Shown: positions 9,012-17,999, numbered from the stretch's first letter. The stretch is 64,000 nt of DNA from CAZDWZ01 sp964509425 (GCA_964509425.1 CAZDWZ010000002.1:248001-312000); one strand, 5' to 3'. Program-made: numbers and translations. Notes: a model not told the origin generated them from the letters alone.

Positions 9012-9728
9012 CTATTCGCTATCGTCCTTCTTCGCCTCAGCCTCGGCAGGCGCCGACGAAACGACAACTTGGCCAGGACGCAGCAATTTATCCTTAAAAT
9101 TATAAGCTTTCTTATACTCCTGGATGACCATCCCAGGCGCATGGTCCGCCGTCGGGACCGAAGCCAGGGCCTGATGGATCAAGGGGTCAAATGCCTTGCC
9201 CAAACTGGTTTGGGACTTGATCGAGTGCTGTTCCAAAATCGACAGAAACCTGTCGCGGATCATGTTCACTCCCTTCAGGAAGTCTTCCATGCTCCCCTTA
9301 TTCTCCGCCCCAAGGGCCCGGTCGAGATCGTCCACAATCTCCACCACGTCTCGAGCGAGAGATTCGCCGGCGTATTTAATGAGATCAGAGCGTTCTTTGA
9401 TTGTCCTTTTCTTGAGGTTTTCCAGCTCTGCGACTGCCCGGAGATATTTGTCGTAATTCTCACGGATAGCGAGCTTAAGCCCTTCGACTTCGTCGAGTGC
9501 TCGATGCTCCCCCTCTCCGCTCGTCTCTGTTCCGCCGGAACCCGGGAGCTCGAGGTCATCGAAGGAAGCATCAACATCTCCTCCGTCTGCCCGGCCGTCT
9601 TGCCGATCCCCGGTCTCACCACCATCGAAGCTGTTATTTCCGTCCACGTTGTGAGCATTCGCTTCGAGATCTGACGCCCCTTCCGTTCCTTCGGTACCAG
9701 CCATGTCCTTTTTACGCTTTCTGAACAA
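9012..9728 (-). CDS. grpE: Nucleotide exchange factor GrpE
   Basis: Releases ADP from DnaK. 238 residues. The first 75 or so are acidic and low in complexity (many Asp, Glu, Gly). The GrpE core follows: a long helix (ENYDKYLRAVAELENLKKRT), then the dimer and beta-wing part with FDPLIHQALASVPTAD and GMVIQEYKKAYNFKDKLLRPGQV-like sequence. The C-terminus is Ala/Glu/Lys rich. It is the first gene of the grpE-dnaK-dnaJ run and is divergent from recO. The hrcA gene often found before grpE is absent. Confidence 0.95.
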   Translation of the reverse strand: MFRKRKKDMAGTEGTEGASDLEANAHNVDGNNSFDGGETGDRQDGRADGGDVDASFDDLELPGSGGTETSGEGEHRALDEVEGLKLAIRENYDKYLRAVAELENLKKRTIKERSDLIKYAGESLARDVVEIVDDLDRALGAENKGSMEDFLKGVNMIRDRFLSILEQHSIKSQTSLGKAFDPLIHQALASVPTADHAPGMVIQEYKKAYNFKDKLLRPGQVVVSSAPAEAEAKKDDSE

Positions 9729-9831
9729 GTTGCCTCATCTAACTCAAAAATTCTCTACATCCGGAAGTTACTGTTTCGTGACCTCATTGCGGACGCCAGC
9801 GGAACTTAGACATCAGCGGTTGGATTTGCAA

Positions 9832-9845
9832 CACTGAGTTCAGTG
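9832..9845. promoter_or_regulatory. 14-bp palindrome over the recO start
   Basis: CACTGA-GT-TCAGTG is a perfect palindrome with 6-bp arms that ends exactly on the GTG start of recO. It lies in the 114-bp divergent grpE-recO spacer. It could be an operator, but with no second copy seen in the window the case is weak. Confidence 0.25.
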
Positions 9846-10499
9846 AAACTTCTCGCCGCCACCATTCAAACGCAGACCATCCGGGAGAGCGACCAGATCT
9901 TGACCCTGCTTTCGGAGGAGCTCGGCCGTATTTCGTGCCTGGTGCGGGGAGGGGTGCGAAGCCGTCAGCGATTCTCCGGAGGGATAGACCTTTGGGACAG
10001 CGGTTATTTCGAGTTGGAGAAGCCGAAGGGCCGGGGTCTTCCGCTCGTTGATAGTCTTTCCAGCCGAGAGCGATGGCCAAGGCTTCGAGAAGATTTGGGC
10101 CGGTTCGCGTTCGCTGCCTTCTCGAGTGAGCTCATCCTGCGAATGACGGAAGAGGATCACGCGGAGGACGGAACGCTTTGCCGGCCCTTTTTGAAAACTT
10201 TGCAGTGCTTGAATGAGCTGGGCTCGACGGAGGAGCAGGCCGCCGTTACGACGTTCTTCAGCCTTCTCGCGTTGCGCGAGCTCGGCTTTGATATCTGCGA
10301 GAATCCGGCAGAGCTCCCCGAAGCTCTCGCACCTTGGTTCCAGGCGCAACTCGAACAAAGGAAGCCGATCGTGCCCTCGGACTCTCAACTTCTCTTCATC
10401 GGAATGCAGCGAGTCGCGGCATACGTGGAGTCGATTACCGGGACCGAGCTGCGATCGAAGGCGTCTGCCTTCCAATGCCTCCGCCGGGCACTCCGGTAG
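9843..10499 (+). CDS. recO: DNA repair protein RecO
   Basis: RecO loads RecA with RecR in gap repair. The N-terminal OB-fold pattern is clear: ATIQTQTIRESDQILTLLSE, GRISCLVRGGVRSRQRF, then the helical domain FAAFSSELILRMTEEDHA. 218 residues compare with about 240 in the family. The four-Cys zinc site of some RecO proteins is not seen. The GTG start at 9843 gives the family-like N-terminus. It is convergent with fmdB, with 30 bp between the stops. Confidence 0.75.
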   Translation: MKLLAATIQTQTIRESDQILTLLSEELGRISCLVRGGVRSRQRFSGGIDLWDSGYFELEKPKGRGLPLVDSLSSRERWPRLREDLGRFAFAAFSSELILRMTEEDHAEDGTLCRPFLKTLQCLNELGSTEEQAAVTTFFSLLALRELGFDICENPAELPEALAPWFQAQLEQRKPIVPSDSQLLFIGMQRVAAYVESITGTELRSKASAFQCLRRALR

Positions 10500-10529
10500 G
10501 ATCCTCGACGTTGGTGTCGTTGGCTTCCT

Positions 10530-10916
10530 TTACGAGGTCTTGGTCTCGCTTGGCGCTTGAGACGGACTCGAGGCCGAGGTCTCGCTGCCGGAGCTTTTCG
10601 AGCCTCCTGAGCTTGTCTCGGTGCTCGAGCCGTTTGAGGAGGAGGCCGAAGAATCGGATGAGCTTCCCGAGCTCTGTGAAGACCCCGAACTCTGAGAAGC
10701 ATCCGTGCTCTGACTGGAAGAAGAGGAGCTCGAGGAGGCGTAGTCAGTCTTGTACCATCCCGATCCCTTCAAGTGGAATGCCGTCGCCGAAATCAGCCTC
10801 TTCACGGTACCCGCTTTCTTGCAGACAGGGCAGTCGGTTATCGCCGGTTCGGAGATCTTCTGCATTTCCTCGAACTGATGACCACAATCAAAACACTTGT
10901 ACGAATACGTCGGCAT
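10530..10916 (-). CDS. FmdB-family zinc-ribbon protein with Ser-rich tail
   Basis: The N-terminal 50 residues are the FmdB/CxxC_CxxC_SSSS ribbon: MPTYSYKCFDCGHQFE and TDCPVCKKAG supply four Cys for zinc. The motif KGSGWYKTDY typical of this family follows at about residue 50. Residues 59-128 are almost entirely Ser, Gly, Thr and Gln. This tail is common in the family but unusually long here. The function of the family is unsettled and the name FmdB reflects an old link to formamidase regulation. No strong ribosome site is visible before the ATG. Confidence 0.85.
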   Translation of the reverse strand: MPTYSYKCFDCGHQFEEMQKISEPAITDCPVCKKAGTVKRLISATAFHLKGSGWYKTDYASSSSSSSSQSTDASQSSGSSQSSGSSSDSSASSSNGSSTETSSGGSKSSGSETSASSPSQAPSETKTS

Positions 10917-11124
10917 AAGAGCTGGTTCTTGAACTTTAAGGGATTCTAAAGGATTTCGGGTACTGGGGTATTTTAACGGAGTTCAAGACGAAAGAACGGA
11001 GTTTATTCGTGGTGAATAAATCCGCAGCCGCTCTTTCAACGAAGAGCAACGTCACAAGACCCCACTACCGGATGTCTCCGGTGTAAACATCCTCGGCTTG
11101 GAGGTCAAGTCCTCCCCCGGGAGC

Positions 11125-11769
11125 TCATGAACGCGATTGAGGAGTCGCAGGCGCCTCTGCCTCGACCTGCAAGGGCGTAAACATTGGAATTCGCTGAAGG
11201 ACGCTCCCTCGGTAGGCAAGAAGAAGCGCGATGGTTCCGCCCTGCAGCACAAAGTACCAGGGAACAATAGTCGCAAGGCCCCAACCCGCAGGCGTTGCAC
11301 AAATATTCAAGACAGCGCCAATGAAAAAGCAGACCCAAGAAGTGAGGCTCTCCTCTTCCGGCTGATGCCAAAGATGCATCAGGGTGGGAATAGCGGCAAA
11401 CGCTTCAACGCCGAGACCCGCCGCGATTCCAATCCAGGCATCGCGCGAGAGCACACAGAGAGTGAGAGCCGAGAGCGCAAGCAGCAGGCACGCGTTCTCG
11501 ATTTCGGTAAGTCTCAGCCTACGGCTGCTCAATTGGCGCCAAGCGATATAAGCGAGGATGGCGGGACCCGCGCATTGTACGATTGGAACCCCACCCGATT
11601 GGAATGTTCCCCCGGCAAGAAAGTGGCCGGCGCAAAGCACCGCGCCGTTCAAGGACCAGATTAACCAGGACACCGGATTCGGCCGCAGCGGGCCGGACAG
11701 AGCGTTCTTGGAGTAGCAAACGAATCCAAGGACGGTGATCAGAATGGCTAGTAAGCTTACGACTATCAA
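11125..11769 (-). CDS. Multi-pass membrane protein of unknown function
   Basis: 214 residues with about six hydrophobic segments, for example LLAILITVLGFVCYS, NGAVLCAGHFLAGG, LALSALTLCVLS and WVCFFIGAVLNICA. The pattern SGPLRPNPVSWLIWS near residue 25 recalls small PQ-loop-like proteins, but I cannot assign the family. The start is a TTG with GAGAGGGG 5-9 bases upstream. It is divergent from proB. Confidence 0.7.
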   Translation of the reverse strand: MIVVSLLAILITVLGFVCYSKNALSGPLRPNPVSWLIWSLNGAVLCAGHFLAGGTFQSGGVPIVQCAGPAILAYIAWRQLSSRRLRLTEIENACLLLALSALTLCVLSRDAWIGIAAGLGVEAFAAIPTLMHLWHQPEEESLTSWVCFFIGAVLNICATPAGWGLATIVPWYFVLQGGTIALLLAYRGSVLQRIPMFTPLQVEAEAPATPQSRS

Positions 11770-11898
11770 TGTGGTCCCCTCTCGATCCAGTTATGGGACG
11801 ACCGATGTGCGGTGTGATGCATGAGTTTATTCTGTCGCTAAGCTGTGCTAACGAACTGTCCCCCCACATCATTTTTCGGCTGTAATGACTCGAGGTTT

Positions 11899-13083
11899 AT
11901 GGAAAGGGAACTCAAAATCGGAGTTCCGGACGAGGTTCGACAGAATTTTTGTTCGGCGCGCCGGATCGTAATCAAAATCGGCACCCGGGTGCTTCTCGAC
12001 GAAGAAGGGAAAGTTCAAGTTTCAAAGCTTCGGGAGATCGCCAAATCGGTGGCAGCGCTCCGCAGGGACAAACGCGAAGTGATCGTCGTGACCTCCGGGG
12101 CAATCAGCGCCGGAATGGAGGAGCTCTCGCTCAAGGAGCGTCCGAAATACCTCTCCGAGCTCCAGATGTGCGCTGCCGTCGGACAGCTCCGTCTCATGAG
12201 CCTCTATGAACAATGCTTCAACAAATATTCCATTAAAATCGGTCAACTGCTGCTCACCTATGACGACCTCCGGCATCGCCACCGCCACCTAAACGCTCGA
12301 AACACGTTTTTGACTCTGCTTCGAAATGATGTGCTTCCGGTGGTAAACGAAAACGACGTGGTTTCGGTCGACGAGATAAAATTCGGCGATAACGACGTTC
12401 TCGCCTCTTTGGTTGTCTCGCTCGTTCGCGCCGACGCGCTGCTCATTCTCTCCACAACCGACGGCCTTCACGGCGAATCAGGAAGTCGAAAAAGTGTAAG
12501 AGTTCCGTATCTTCCCAAGGTCACCAAGGAAGAGCTTTCACTCGTCTTCAAAGAAGTCAATCGCTTCTCCTCCGGCGGGATGAAGAGCAAATTGATCTCG
12601 GCGCAACGAGCGTGCGACGCCGGCGCGGTGGTACTCGTCGCAAACGGCAAGTTACCCGGGATCATCGAGCGCTGCTTCAATGGCGAAGACCTGGGAACAA
12701 TGATCGGTGCTCGTTCCGATACCCATCATGCGTCGTCAAAAAAACATTGGCTTCGATTCTTTCAGCGCGAGAAGGGAAGTTTATCCGTCGACAGCGGTGC
12801 GAGCCGGGCCCTCCTCGAGCGTGGAGGTAGTCTCCTCCCGGTTGGAATCCGAGAGGTCGCCGGTAAGTTCGGCGCTGGAGATCCGGTTGATATCGTAACG
12901 GCGGAGGGCACGGTCATCGCCCGAGGATTAGTAGAGTTCTCTTCCGACGAGCTTCAGCAGATCACGGGCAGACGCTCCGCCGAAGTGAGAAAAATTCTCG
13001 GATGGAATTTCCCGGAAGAAGCCGTTCACCGTGACAACTTGGTTCTCGTGGCAGAGCTCTCAGAAGAAGGAGCAAGCAAATGA
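11899..13083 (+). CDS. proB: Glutamate 5-kinase
   Basis: First step of proline synthesis: ATP-dependent phosphorylation of glutamate. The start at 11899 (MERELKIGV) is preferred. The frame extends to 11845, but the added residues look non-coding and CGAGG precedes 11899. The 394 residues contain the amino-acid kinase core (VVIKIGTRVLLDEEG-like, VTSGAISAGMEEL, NENDVVSVDEIKFGDND, GGMKSKLISA) and a C-terminal PUA domain (from about residue 295; GGSLLPVGIREVAGKFGAGD). It overlaps proA by ATGA. Confidence 0.95.
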   Translation: MERELKIGVPDEVRQNFCSARRIVIKIGTRVLLDEEGKVQVSKLREIAKSVAALRRDKREVIVVTSGAISAGMEELSLKERPKYLSELQMCAAVGQLRLMSLYEQCFNKYSIKIGQLLLTYDDLRHRHRHLNARNTFLTLLRNDVLPVVNENDVVSVDEIKFGDNDVLASLVVSLVRADALLILSTTDGLHGESGSRKSVRVPYLPKVTKEELSLVFKEVNRFSSGGMKSKLISAQRACDAGAVVLVANGKLPGIIERCFNGEDLGTMIGARSDTHHASSKKHWLRFFQREKGSLSVDSGASRALLERGGSLLPVGIREVAGKFGAGDPVDIVTAEGTVIARGLVEFSSDELQQITGRRSAEVRKILGWNFPEEAVHRDNLVLVAELSEEGASK

Positions 13084-14339
13084 GCGATAAACAATCGCCC
13101 TCGGTTCTCGAAACGGCGAAACTCGCCAGAGACGCAGCATCGATCTTGAGGAACTCCCCTCCCGCGCAAAAACGAAAATTTCTGGAGGTACTCGCGGAAG
13201 GTCTGCTCGCCCGAACGGATTCTATCCTCGCGGCAAACGCTGCTGACTGTGAAGCCGCACAGCAAGCAAAATTGAGCACGAGCTTCTTGGAGCGACTGTC
13301 ACTCAGTCCGTCTCGCATCTCTGCGCTTGCGAATAGCGTTCGCATCGTCGCCGCATCCGCCGATCCCGTCGGTTCCGTCTTGAGCGAACAAACGCGAGCC
13401 GACGGTCTAAAAATTGAAAAAATAGCGGTTCCGCTTGGTGTGATAGCGCTGATCTACGAATCGCGGCCCGGGGTCACGATTGATTCCGCTGCTCTGTGCA
13501 TCCAGGCGGGAAACGCCGTCATCTTGCGGAGCGGCAAGGACGCGAGGCGATCGACCGAGGCGCTCGTTCAGATCATTCAAGACTCACTTTCAACGGCAGG
13601 ACTCCCTCAGCATGCAGCGCAAATGGTCGCGGATCAAAGCTATGACGCGGTTCGGGAGCTCGTGAAGCTCGAGGGTCTGATTGATTTGGTGATTCCACGC
13701 GGCGGTGAAAGCCTCATTCGCGACGTTGTTGAGAACGCCCGCGTTCCGGTTTTGAAGCATTATCGTGGCGTTTGCCACCTCTATGTCGACAGTGATGCCG
13801 ATCCGGATAAAGCCGAACGCATTTTGCTGAACGCAAAGTGCCAGCGCCCGGGAGTCTGTAACGCCGTCGAAACGCTTCTCGTTCATGCTCAAGCTGCAAG
13901 CAGCCTCCTCCCCCGTCTCGGAAAATCTCTCGTCGATGCCGGGGTCACGATCCGCGGCTGTTCGCGCACTCTCGCAGCAATTCCCCAGGCGGTTCCGGCA
14001 ACGGAAGACGACTGGGCGGCAGAGTATCTCGATCTCATTATTTCCGTCCGGGTCGTGGAGAGCATCGAGGAGGCGGTACACCATATTGAGCGATATGGCT
14101 CCCGGCATTCTGATGCGATCGTCACCGAGAACGAAAAATCGTCTCGATTCTTTGTGGAGAATGTCGACTCCGCTGCGGTGTTTGTGAATGCTTCGACGAG
14201 ACTCTGCGACGGCGGCGAGTTCGGACTGGGAACCGAGATCGGTATCAGCACCGACAAGCTTCACGCTCGCGGACCGATGGGAGTGCGAGAGTTAACCACC
14301 TACCAATGGAGAGTCCGCGGCGACGGGCACGTTCGGTAG
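13080..14339 (+). CDS. proA: Gamma-glutamyl phosphate reductase
   Basis: NADPH-dependent reduction of glutamyl-5-phosphate to the semialdehyde, directly after ProB. 419 residues with family stretches PLGVIALIYESRPGVTIDSA, RSGKDARRS and the catalytic Cys in QRPGVCNAVETLL. It overlaps proB by ATGA, so the two kinase/reductase partners are co-translated. The last 48 bp overlap the opposite-strand hydrolase gene. Confidence 0.96.
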   Translation: MSDKQSPSVLETAKLARDAASILRNSPPAQKRKFLEVLAEGLLARTDSILAANAADCEAAQQAKLSTSFLERLSLSPSRISALANSVRIVAASADPVGSVLSEQTRADGLKIEKIAVPLGVIALIYESRPGVTIDSAALCIQAGNAVILRSGKDARRSTEALVQIIQDSLSTAGLPQHAAQMVADQSYDAVRELVKLEGLIDLVIPRGGESLIRDVVENARVPVLKHYRGVCHLYVDSDADPDKAERILLNAKCQRPGVCNAVETLLVHAQAASSLLPRLGKSLVDAGVTIRGCSRTLAAIPQAVPATEDDWAAEYLDLIISVRVVESIEEAVHHIERYGSRHSDAIVTENEKSSRFFVENVDSAAVFVNASTRLCDGGEFGLGTEIGISTDKLHARGPMGVRELTTYQWRVRGDGHVR

Positions 14340-15203
14340 CAGAGTTTTTTCGCAGTCTGAAATTGCCTCTTGGAGGACCACGCTTCCGAAGGACATGAAG
14401 TTATTGTGCCCCGCTTTCGGATCGAGAAGCAGCTTCGCGTAGCCTTTCCCGCGATACGCTTGGCTCGTTTCGACGCCGAGTTGATACGGGATAATATCGT
14501 CCGCTTTTCCGTGACCAACAATGAAACATGATTTCTTGAGGTTCGCGACTCGCTCCCGGGTAGGAAACGAATACCACAGGAAAGGCACCAATGGGCGAAA
14601 CGCTGGAGTGGTTTTCACCACGGCGGAAATTTCCGGAAACGGTGCTATCAGCACTATCGCCCCTGGTTCGTCCTTTGATGCCGCATATGCCGCAACACCG
14701 GTACCGATCGAGAGTCCGAAAAGGAGAAGCTGGTCGGGGGCAATTTTCTCCCGCTCAAGAACGTATTTGATAGTGGCATCACTGTCCCGTTCGAGACCTC
14801 GCTCGCTCGGCCAACCCGTACTTTTTCCGAAACCGCGATAATCAAACGCATAGGCAATAAACCCGACATCCGAAAGCCACCGTTGAAAAGGAAAAAAATT
14901 CCGAACATCACCGGCGTTCCCGTGGAAAAAAACGGCGACCTTCAGCTTTTGCCGCGGCACGGCGGAGGGAGGCAGCCGCCAGACTTCCAATCGTTTCCCG
15001 TCCGAAGATTCGATAAAAATCGACTCAACGTTCTTCGGCATCGGCGCGTTCAAATCAGAAACCTGAATGAACGCTCCAGGGAGCATCTGAAAATCCTGGG
15101 TGAGGATGATCGAAACCACGAGCACGAGAAACGAGAAGATAATTCTCAACCACCAGGGCGAAGACAAGAACTTCCGGTTTAGTTTTCTAATGAATGAAAG
15201 CAT
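14292..15203 (-). CDS. Membrane-anchored alpha/beta hydrolase
   Basis: 303 residues from the ATG at 15203, which has CAGG 7 bases upstream; the longer frame to 15395 runs through a hairpin repeat and is rejected. One N-terminal membrane segment (LRIIFSFLVLVVSIILT) is followed by an alpha/beta hydrolase core: FFHGNAGDVRNFF (oxyanion HGN), AFDYRGFGKSTGWPSE, nucleophile GLSIGTG, an Asp in GKADDIIP and His in AGHNNF. It resembles the YqkD/BAAT-like serine hydrolases of unknown substrate. The C-terminal 48 bp overlap proA on the other strand. Confidence 0.85.
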   Translation of the reverse strand: MLSFIRKLNRKFLSSPWWLRIIFSFLVLVVSIILTQDFQMLPGAFIQVSDLNAPMPKNVESIFIESSDGKRLEVWRLPPSAVPRQKLKVAVFFHGNAGDVRNFFPFQRWLSDVGFIAYAFDYRGFGKSTGWPSERGLERDSDATIKYVLEREKIAPDQLLLFGLSIGTGVAAYAASKDEPGAIVLIAPFPEISAVVKTTPAFRPLVPFLWYSFPTRERVANLKKSCFIVGHGKADDIIPYQLGVETSQAYRGKGYAKLLLDPKAGHNNFMSFGSVVLQEAISDCEKTLLPNVPVAADSPLVGG

Positions 15204-15287
15204 CGGTACCTGATGTAATCGTGGGTGATCACGGCCGGTGTGCTGTCTCGAAGTCGATGCTGTCTCAGTGTCAATTTGGGACTTTTT

Positions 15288-15380
15288 CCGCCATTTCTCC
15301 AGTGCTCTGGTGCTCTGTGGTTCATTTCTTTTATCAATAACAAACCACAGAGCACCGGAGCACCGGAGCACCGGAGAAAT
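15288..15380. repeat. Long imperfect palindrome, CAGTGCTCTG family
   Basis: Arms near 15294-15322 and 15343-15380 pair over about 28 bases (TTCTCCAGTGCTCTGGTGCT against GAGCACCGGAG... ending GGAGAAAT), with a loop of about 20 bases. The right arm also holds a tandem 8-bp repeat (GAGCACCG, three times). The left end, CCGCCATTTCTCCAGTGC, reappears with one change at 45850-45867. Related CTAGTGCT hairpins are at 48844-48908 and 52811-52900. Confidence 0.75.
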
Positions 15381-15410
15381 TCCATTCTGAGGCATTACCT
15401 CGAAGTCGGT

Positions 15411-15731
15411 TCACACTCCCATTAAGGCAACCGGACCTCGCAACTGCGCGCCGTAATCAGACAGTGTTTGGACCACGAACATGTCGATAAAAAAAAGCGC
15501 CAAGAGGATGACAATCGGAGAGAGATCGAGCATCCCCAGCGGCGGTACCTTTTTTCGGATTCGTTCGAGAAGCGGCTCTGTGGCAGAGTAGATCACCTGC
15601 ACGATGACGTTTCGTGGATCCGGGCTGACCCATGAAAGGATGATCCGTGCCAGCAGTATCCAATAATAAATCGTGATCACTCCGTGCAGCACACCAGCAA
15701 GAGCAATCAGTAAATTCCCAAGGGCAATCAT
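15411..15731 (-). CDS. yggT: YggT-family membrane protein
   Basis: 106 residues with two hydrophobic segments (LLIALAGVLHGVITIYYWILL and LSPIVILLALFFIDMFVV) and the family signature LSWVSPDPRN. This is a single YGGT repeat; the E. coli protein carries two. The family is linked to membrane and division-site functions, without a firm mechanism. It overlaps proC by ATGA in the common yggS-proC-yggT order. Confidence 0.9.
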   Translation of the reverse strand: MIALGNLLIALAGVLHGVITIYYWILLARIILSWVSPDPRNVIVQVIYSATEPLLERIRKKVPPLGMLDLSPIVILLALFFIDMFVVQTLSDYGAQLRGPVALMGV

Positions 15732-16579
15732 TTCTCCTCGCCGCTTTTCTTGAGTTGTCCGAGCACTTCGGCCCGGTGGGTCCCCTCTTCAATAGCTTGA
15801 ACGAACGCTGCGCGCACCGCCTCGCGCTCAAGAACCTGAAGTGCCGCAATAGTGGTTCCGCCGGGGGAACACACTCGCTCACGGATCACCGCTGGGTGAA
15901 CACCGGTCTTTTGCAAATACTGCGCCGTGCCGCTGATGGTGTCGATGGCGAGCTTCTGAGCGACTTCTCTTGAGAGACCGCATTTCACGCCCCCGTCCGC
16001 AAGCGCTTCAATTACCAGGCAAGCATATGCAGGACCGCCGGCGGAGAGTGCCGTGGCAACATCGAGCTGCGCCTCGGAAGTGACCCGAACGACTTCGCCC
16101 ACACTGGAGAGCACGTCACGAGCGGATTTCCAGTCAGACTCGTTTTCCGGCAGCACCGCCGTCACGCCTTGTGCGATGGTGGCAGGGAGATTCGGCATGC
16201 AGCGAACCAGCCGCACGTCGTCACCCGCCCAACTCCGCAGCTCACGAAGGCGAATACCTGCTGCAACCGAAATGAGGAGAATTTCGAACCTCCGCCGTTG
16301 CAGTTCCGGATACACCTGCTGCAAAAGACCGTGAACATGTCCGGGCTTGACCGCAAGTACCACTATATCCGCCGAATGGACTGCACTCGCCGGGTTTTTC
16401 TCGATGTGGAGGCCTGGGAGCTCTTGCTTCAGCACCTCTAACTTTTCGGAAACTTCGTCGCACGCAGTAACACGGTAACCCGACTTCGCCGTGGTGGCGT
16501 GGACGAGCCCACGGACGATCGCTTCGCCCATATTTCCGGTTCCGAGCACCGCAACACTCTTATGATAGACGTCGCTCAT
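15728..16579 (-). CDS. proC: Pyrroline-5-carboxylate reductase
   Basis: Final step of proline synthesis, NAD(P)H-dependent. The start is placed at 16579 (MSDVYHKSVAV), which has GAGGAAGG at a good distance; a frame from 16606 would add nine residues. It shows the Rossmann motif VAVLGTGNMGEAIVRG and the C-terminal SAGGPAYACLVIEALADGG and CSPGGTTIAALQVLE. With proB-proA at 11.9-14.3 kb this gives all three proline genes within 5 kb, on two strands. Confidence 0.95.
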   Translation of the reverse strand: MSDVYHKSVAVLGTGNMGEAIVRGLVHATTAKSGYRVTACDEVSEKLEVLKQELPGLHIEKNPASAVHSADIVVLAVKPGHVHGLLQQVYPELQRRRFEILLISVAAGIRLRELRSWAGDDVRLVRCMPNLPATIAQGVTAVLPENESDWKSARDVLSSVGEVVRVTSEAQLDVATALSAGGPAYACLVIEALADGGVKCGLSREVAQKLAIDTISGTAQYLQKTGVHPAVIRERVCSPGGTTIAALQVLEREAVRAAFVQAIEEGTHRAEVLGQLKKSGEEK

Positions 16580-16625
16580 CGACCCTTCCTCTTCGATCTT
16601 CCTCACGAAGCCCTTCTGCAGGAGC

Positions 16626-17345
16626 TCAGCCTCGTGACCCGAATATTGCCGTTCCCACTCTCACCATCGTTGCTCCGCAGCCGACGGCCAGGACGTAATC
16701 CTCGCTCATGCCCATCGAGAGATGAGGCAAGCGGGCGCTGGTTTCATCTTCTAACGCAACTCGCAAGTTCGAGAGAAGTCCGAATTCTCCCCGCCGTTCC
16801 TCCTCAGAAACCCCGCCGGGTGCGAACCGCCCGATGCACATCAATCCTAATACTTCGAGGGCGTTCGATCGGAGACAATGTTTCAGCAGATTGCCGGCGC
16901 CCTCCGGAGCGACGCCTGACTTCGACTCTTCAGGAGAGACCTTGACTTGGAGGAGGATTTTTTGCCGTTTTCCAATCTTGATGGCGGCGGACTCGACGGC
17001 CTCAGCGAGTGATTCCCGATCGACGGTCTGAATAACGTCAAAAACCTGAACCGCGTCCTTCGCTTTATTTCGTTGCAGGTGCCCGATGAGGTGAAGCTCC
17101 ATCGATTCGAAAAGCAGAGATTCGGTCCGGCGGAGTTCGTCGGACTTCTGCTTCGCTTCCTGAACATAATTCTCTCCAAAGAACTTTTGCCCAGCGCGAA
17201 GGGCCGCGGCGACGGCGGCCGCCGGGTGGAGTTTACTCACGGCAATGAGCCTCACGTCCTCGGCAGAACGTCCTGATGCCGCCGCCGCAGAGGTTATTTT
17301 CTGCAATGTCTCAACCAAGCGGGATGGAATATCGGGAGCAGTCAT
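16626..17345 (-). CDS. yggS: Pyridoxal phosphate homeostasis protein (PLPBP)
   Basis: Binds PLP without known catalysis and controls B6 and amino-acid balance. 239 residues. The PLP-binding lysine lies in the RLIAVSKLHPAAA motif. Other conserved stretches are FGENYVQEAKQK, ELHLIGHLQRNKA, VDRESLAEA and the C-terminal LSMGMSEDYVLAV. It is first in the yggS-proC-yggT set. Confidence 0.94.
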   Translation of the reverse strand: MTAPDIPSRLVETLQKITSAAAASGRSAEDVRLIAVSKLHPAAAVAAALRAGQKFFGENYVQEAKQKSDELRRTESLLFESMELHLIGHLQRNKAKDAVQVFDVIQTVDRESLAEAVESAAIKIGKRQKILLQVKVSPEESKSGVAPEGAGNLLKHCLRSNALEVLGLMCIGRFAPGGVSEEERRGEFGLLSNLRVALEDETSARLPHLSMGMSEDYVLAVGCGATMVRVGTAIFGSRG

Positions 17346-17407
17346 GACGCCGGTCCGGTAATAGAGCGTTCACGGAGTTTCACGCTTTTGGTTTCGCAGC
17401 CTGGAAT

Positions 17408-17992
17408 CTATACGGGGGTGATTCCGAACAACTTCAGTCCCTCGTATACCTCAGAAAGAGGGAGACCGACGACGTTCGTATACGAGCCTTCGATTCGCTT
17501 CACAAATCTGGCTCCAAGACCTTGAATGGCGTAGCTCCCCGCTTTGTCCATCGGTTCGCCCGTTTTGACATAGGAAACGATCTCGTCACGGCTGAGCGGC
17601 ATGAACACAACTTGAGTTTCGACGATGCCGGAGAACTCTCTCTCGGCGTTCTTCAGGCAATACGCCGTCAAAACCGAGTGCTCGTTGTCTTGCAGCATTT
17701 CCAGCATCGACACGGCTTCATCGAAATTAGTCGGCTTCCCGAGAATGACTTCATCAGCCCCGATATCAAGCACAACAACCGTGTCGGCGGCGAGAACCGC
17801 TTCTCCCGGATGACGCTCGAGTACGGTCAGGCATTTCGCTCTCGCTATTCGGCTCGCATACGACGAAGCCGATTCACCCGGCTCTACCGTTTCCGGAAGA
17901 TTAGCGACATCGATCGAGAACGAAACACCCATGCTCTCGAGGAGCTCTTTGCGGCGCGGAGACTGTGACGCAAGAATGAAGCGCTCGCCCAC
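17408..17992 (-). CDS. maf: Maf-family nucleotide pyrophosphatase
   Basis: Hydrolyses non-canonical or free nucleoside triphosphates (the YhdE/YceF group, linked to septum control). I place the start at the GTG at 17992, not the ATG at 18031: it gives the usual N-terminus (GERFILASQSPRRKELLESM), yields 194 residues as in the family, and has GAGGG overlapping the aroF stop. Visible sites are SPRR, AADTVVVLD and the SYAIQGLGARFVKRIEGSY-like C-terminal motif. Translation is probably coupled to aroF. Confidence 0.92.
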   Translation of the reverse strand: MGERFILASQSPRRKELLESMGVSFSIDVANLPETVEPGESASSYASRIARAKCLTVLERHPGEAVLAADTVVVLDIGADEVILGKPTNFDEAVSMLEMLQDNEHSVLTAYCLKNAEREFSGIVETQVVFMPLSRDEIVSYVKTGEPMDKAGSYAIQGLGARFVKRIEGSYTNVVGLPLSEVYEGLKLFGITPV

Positions 17993-17999
17993 CTGTCCC

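Noticed and set aside
8818..9842. CIRCE operator or sigma-32 promoter for grpE-dnaK
   Set aside because: I looked for the inverted GAGTGCTAA half-sites and CTTGAA/CCCCAT boxes and found no acceptable match.
11058..11075. GACCCCACTAC shared with 53084
   Set aside because: Only about 11 bases match and the flanks differ; chance is enough.
15204..15395. N-terminal extension of the alpha/beta hydrolase
   Set aside because: The extra frame runs through the palindromic repeat and lacks homology; the ATG at 15203 has a ribosome site and precedes the membrane anchor.
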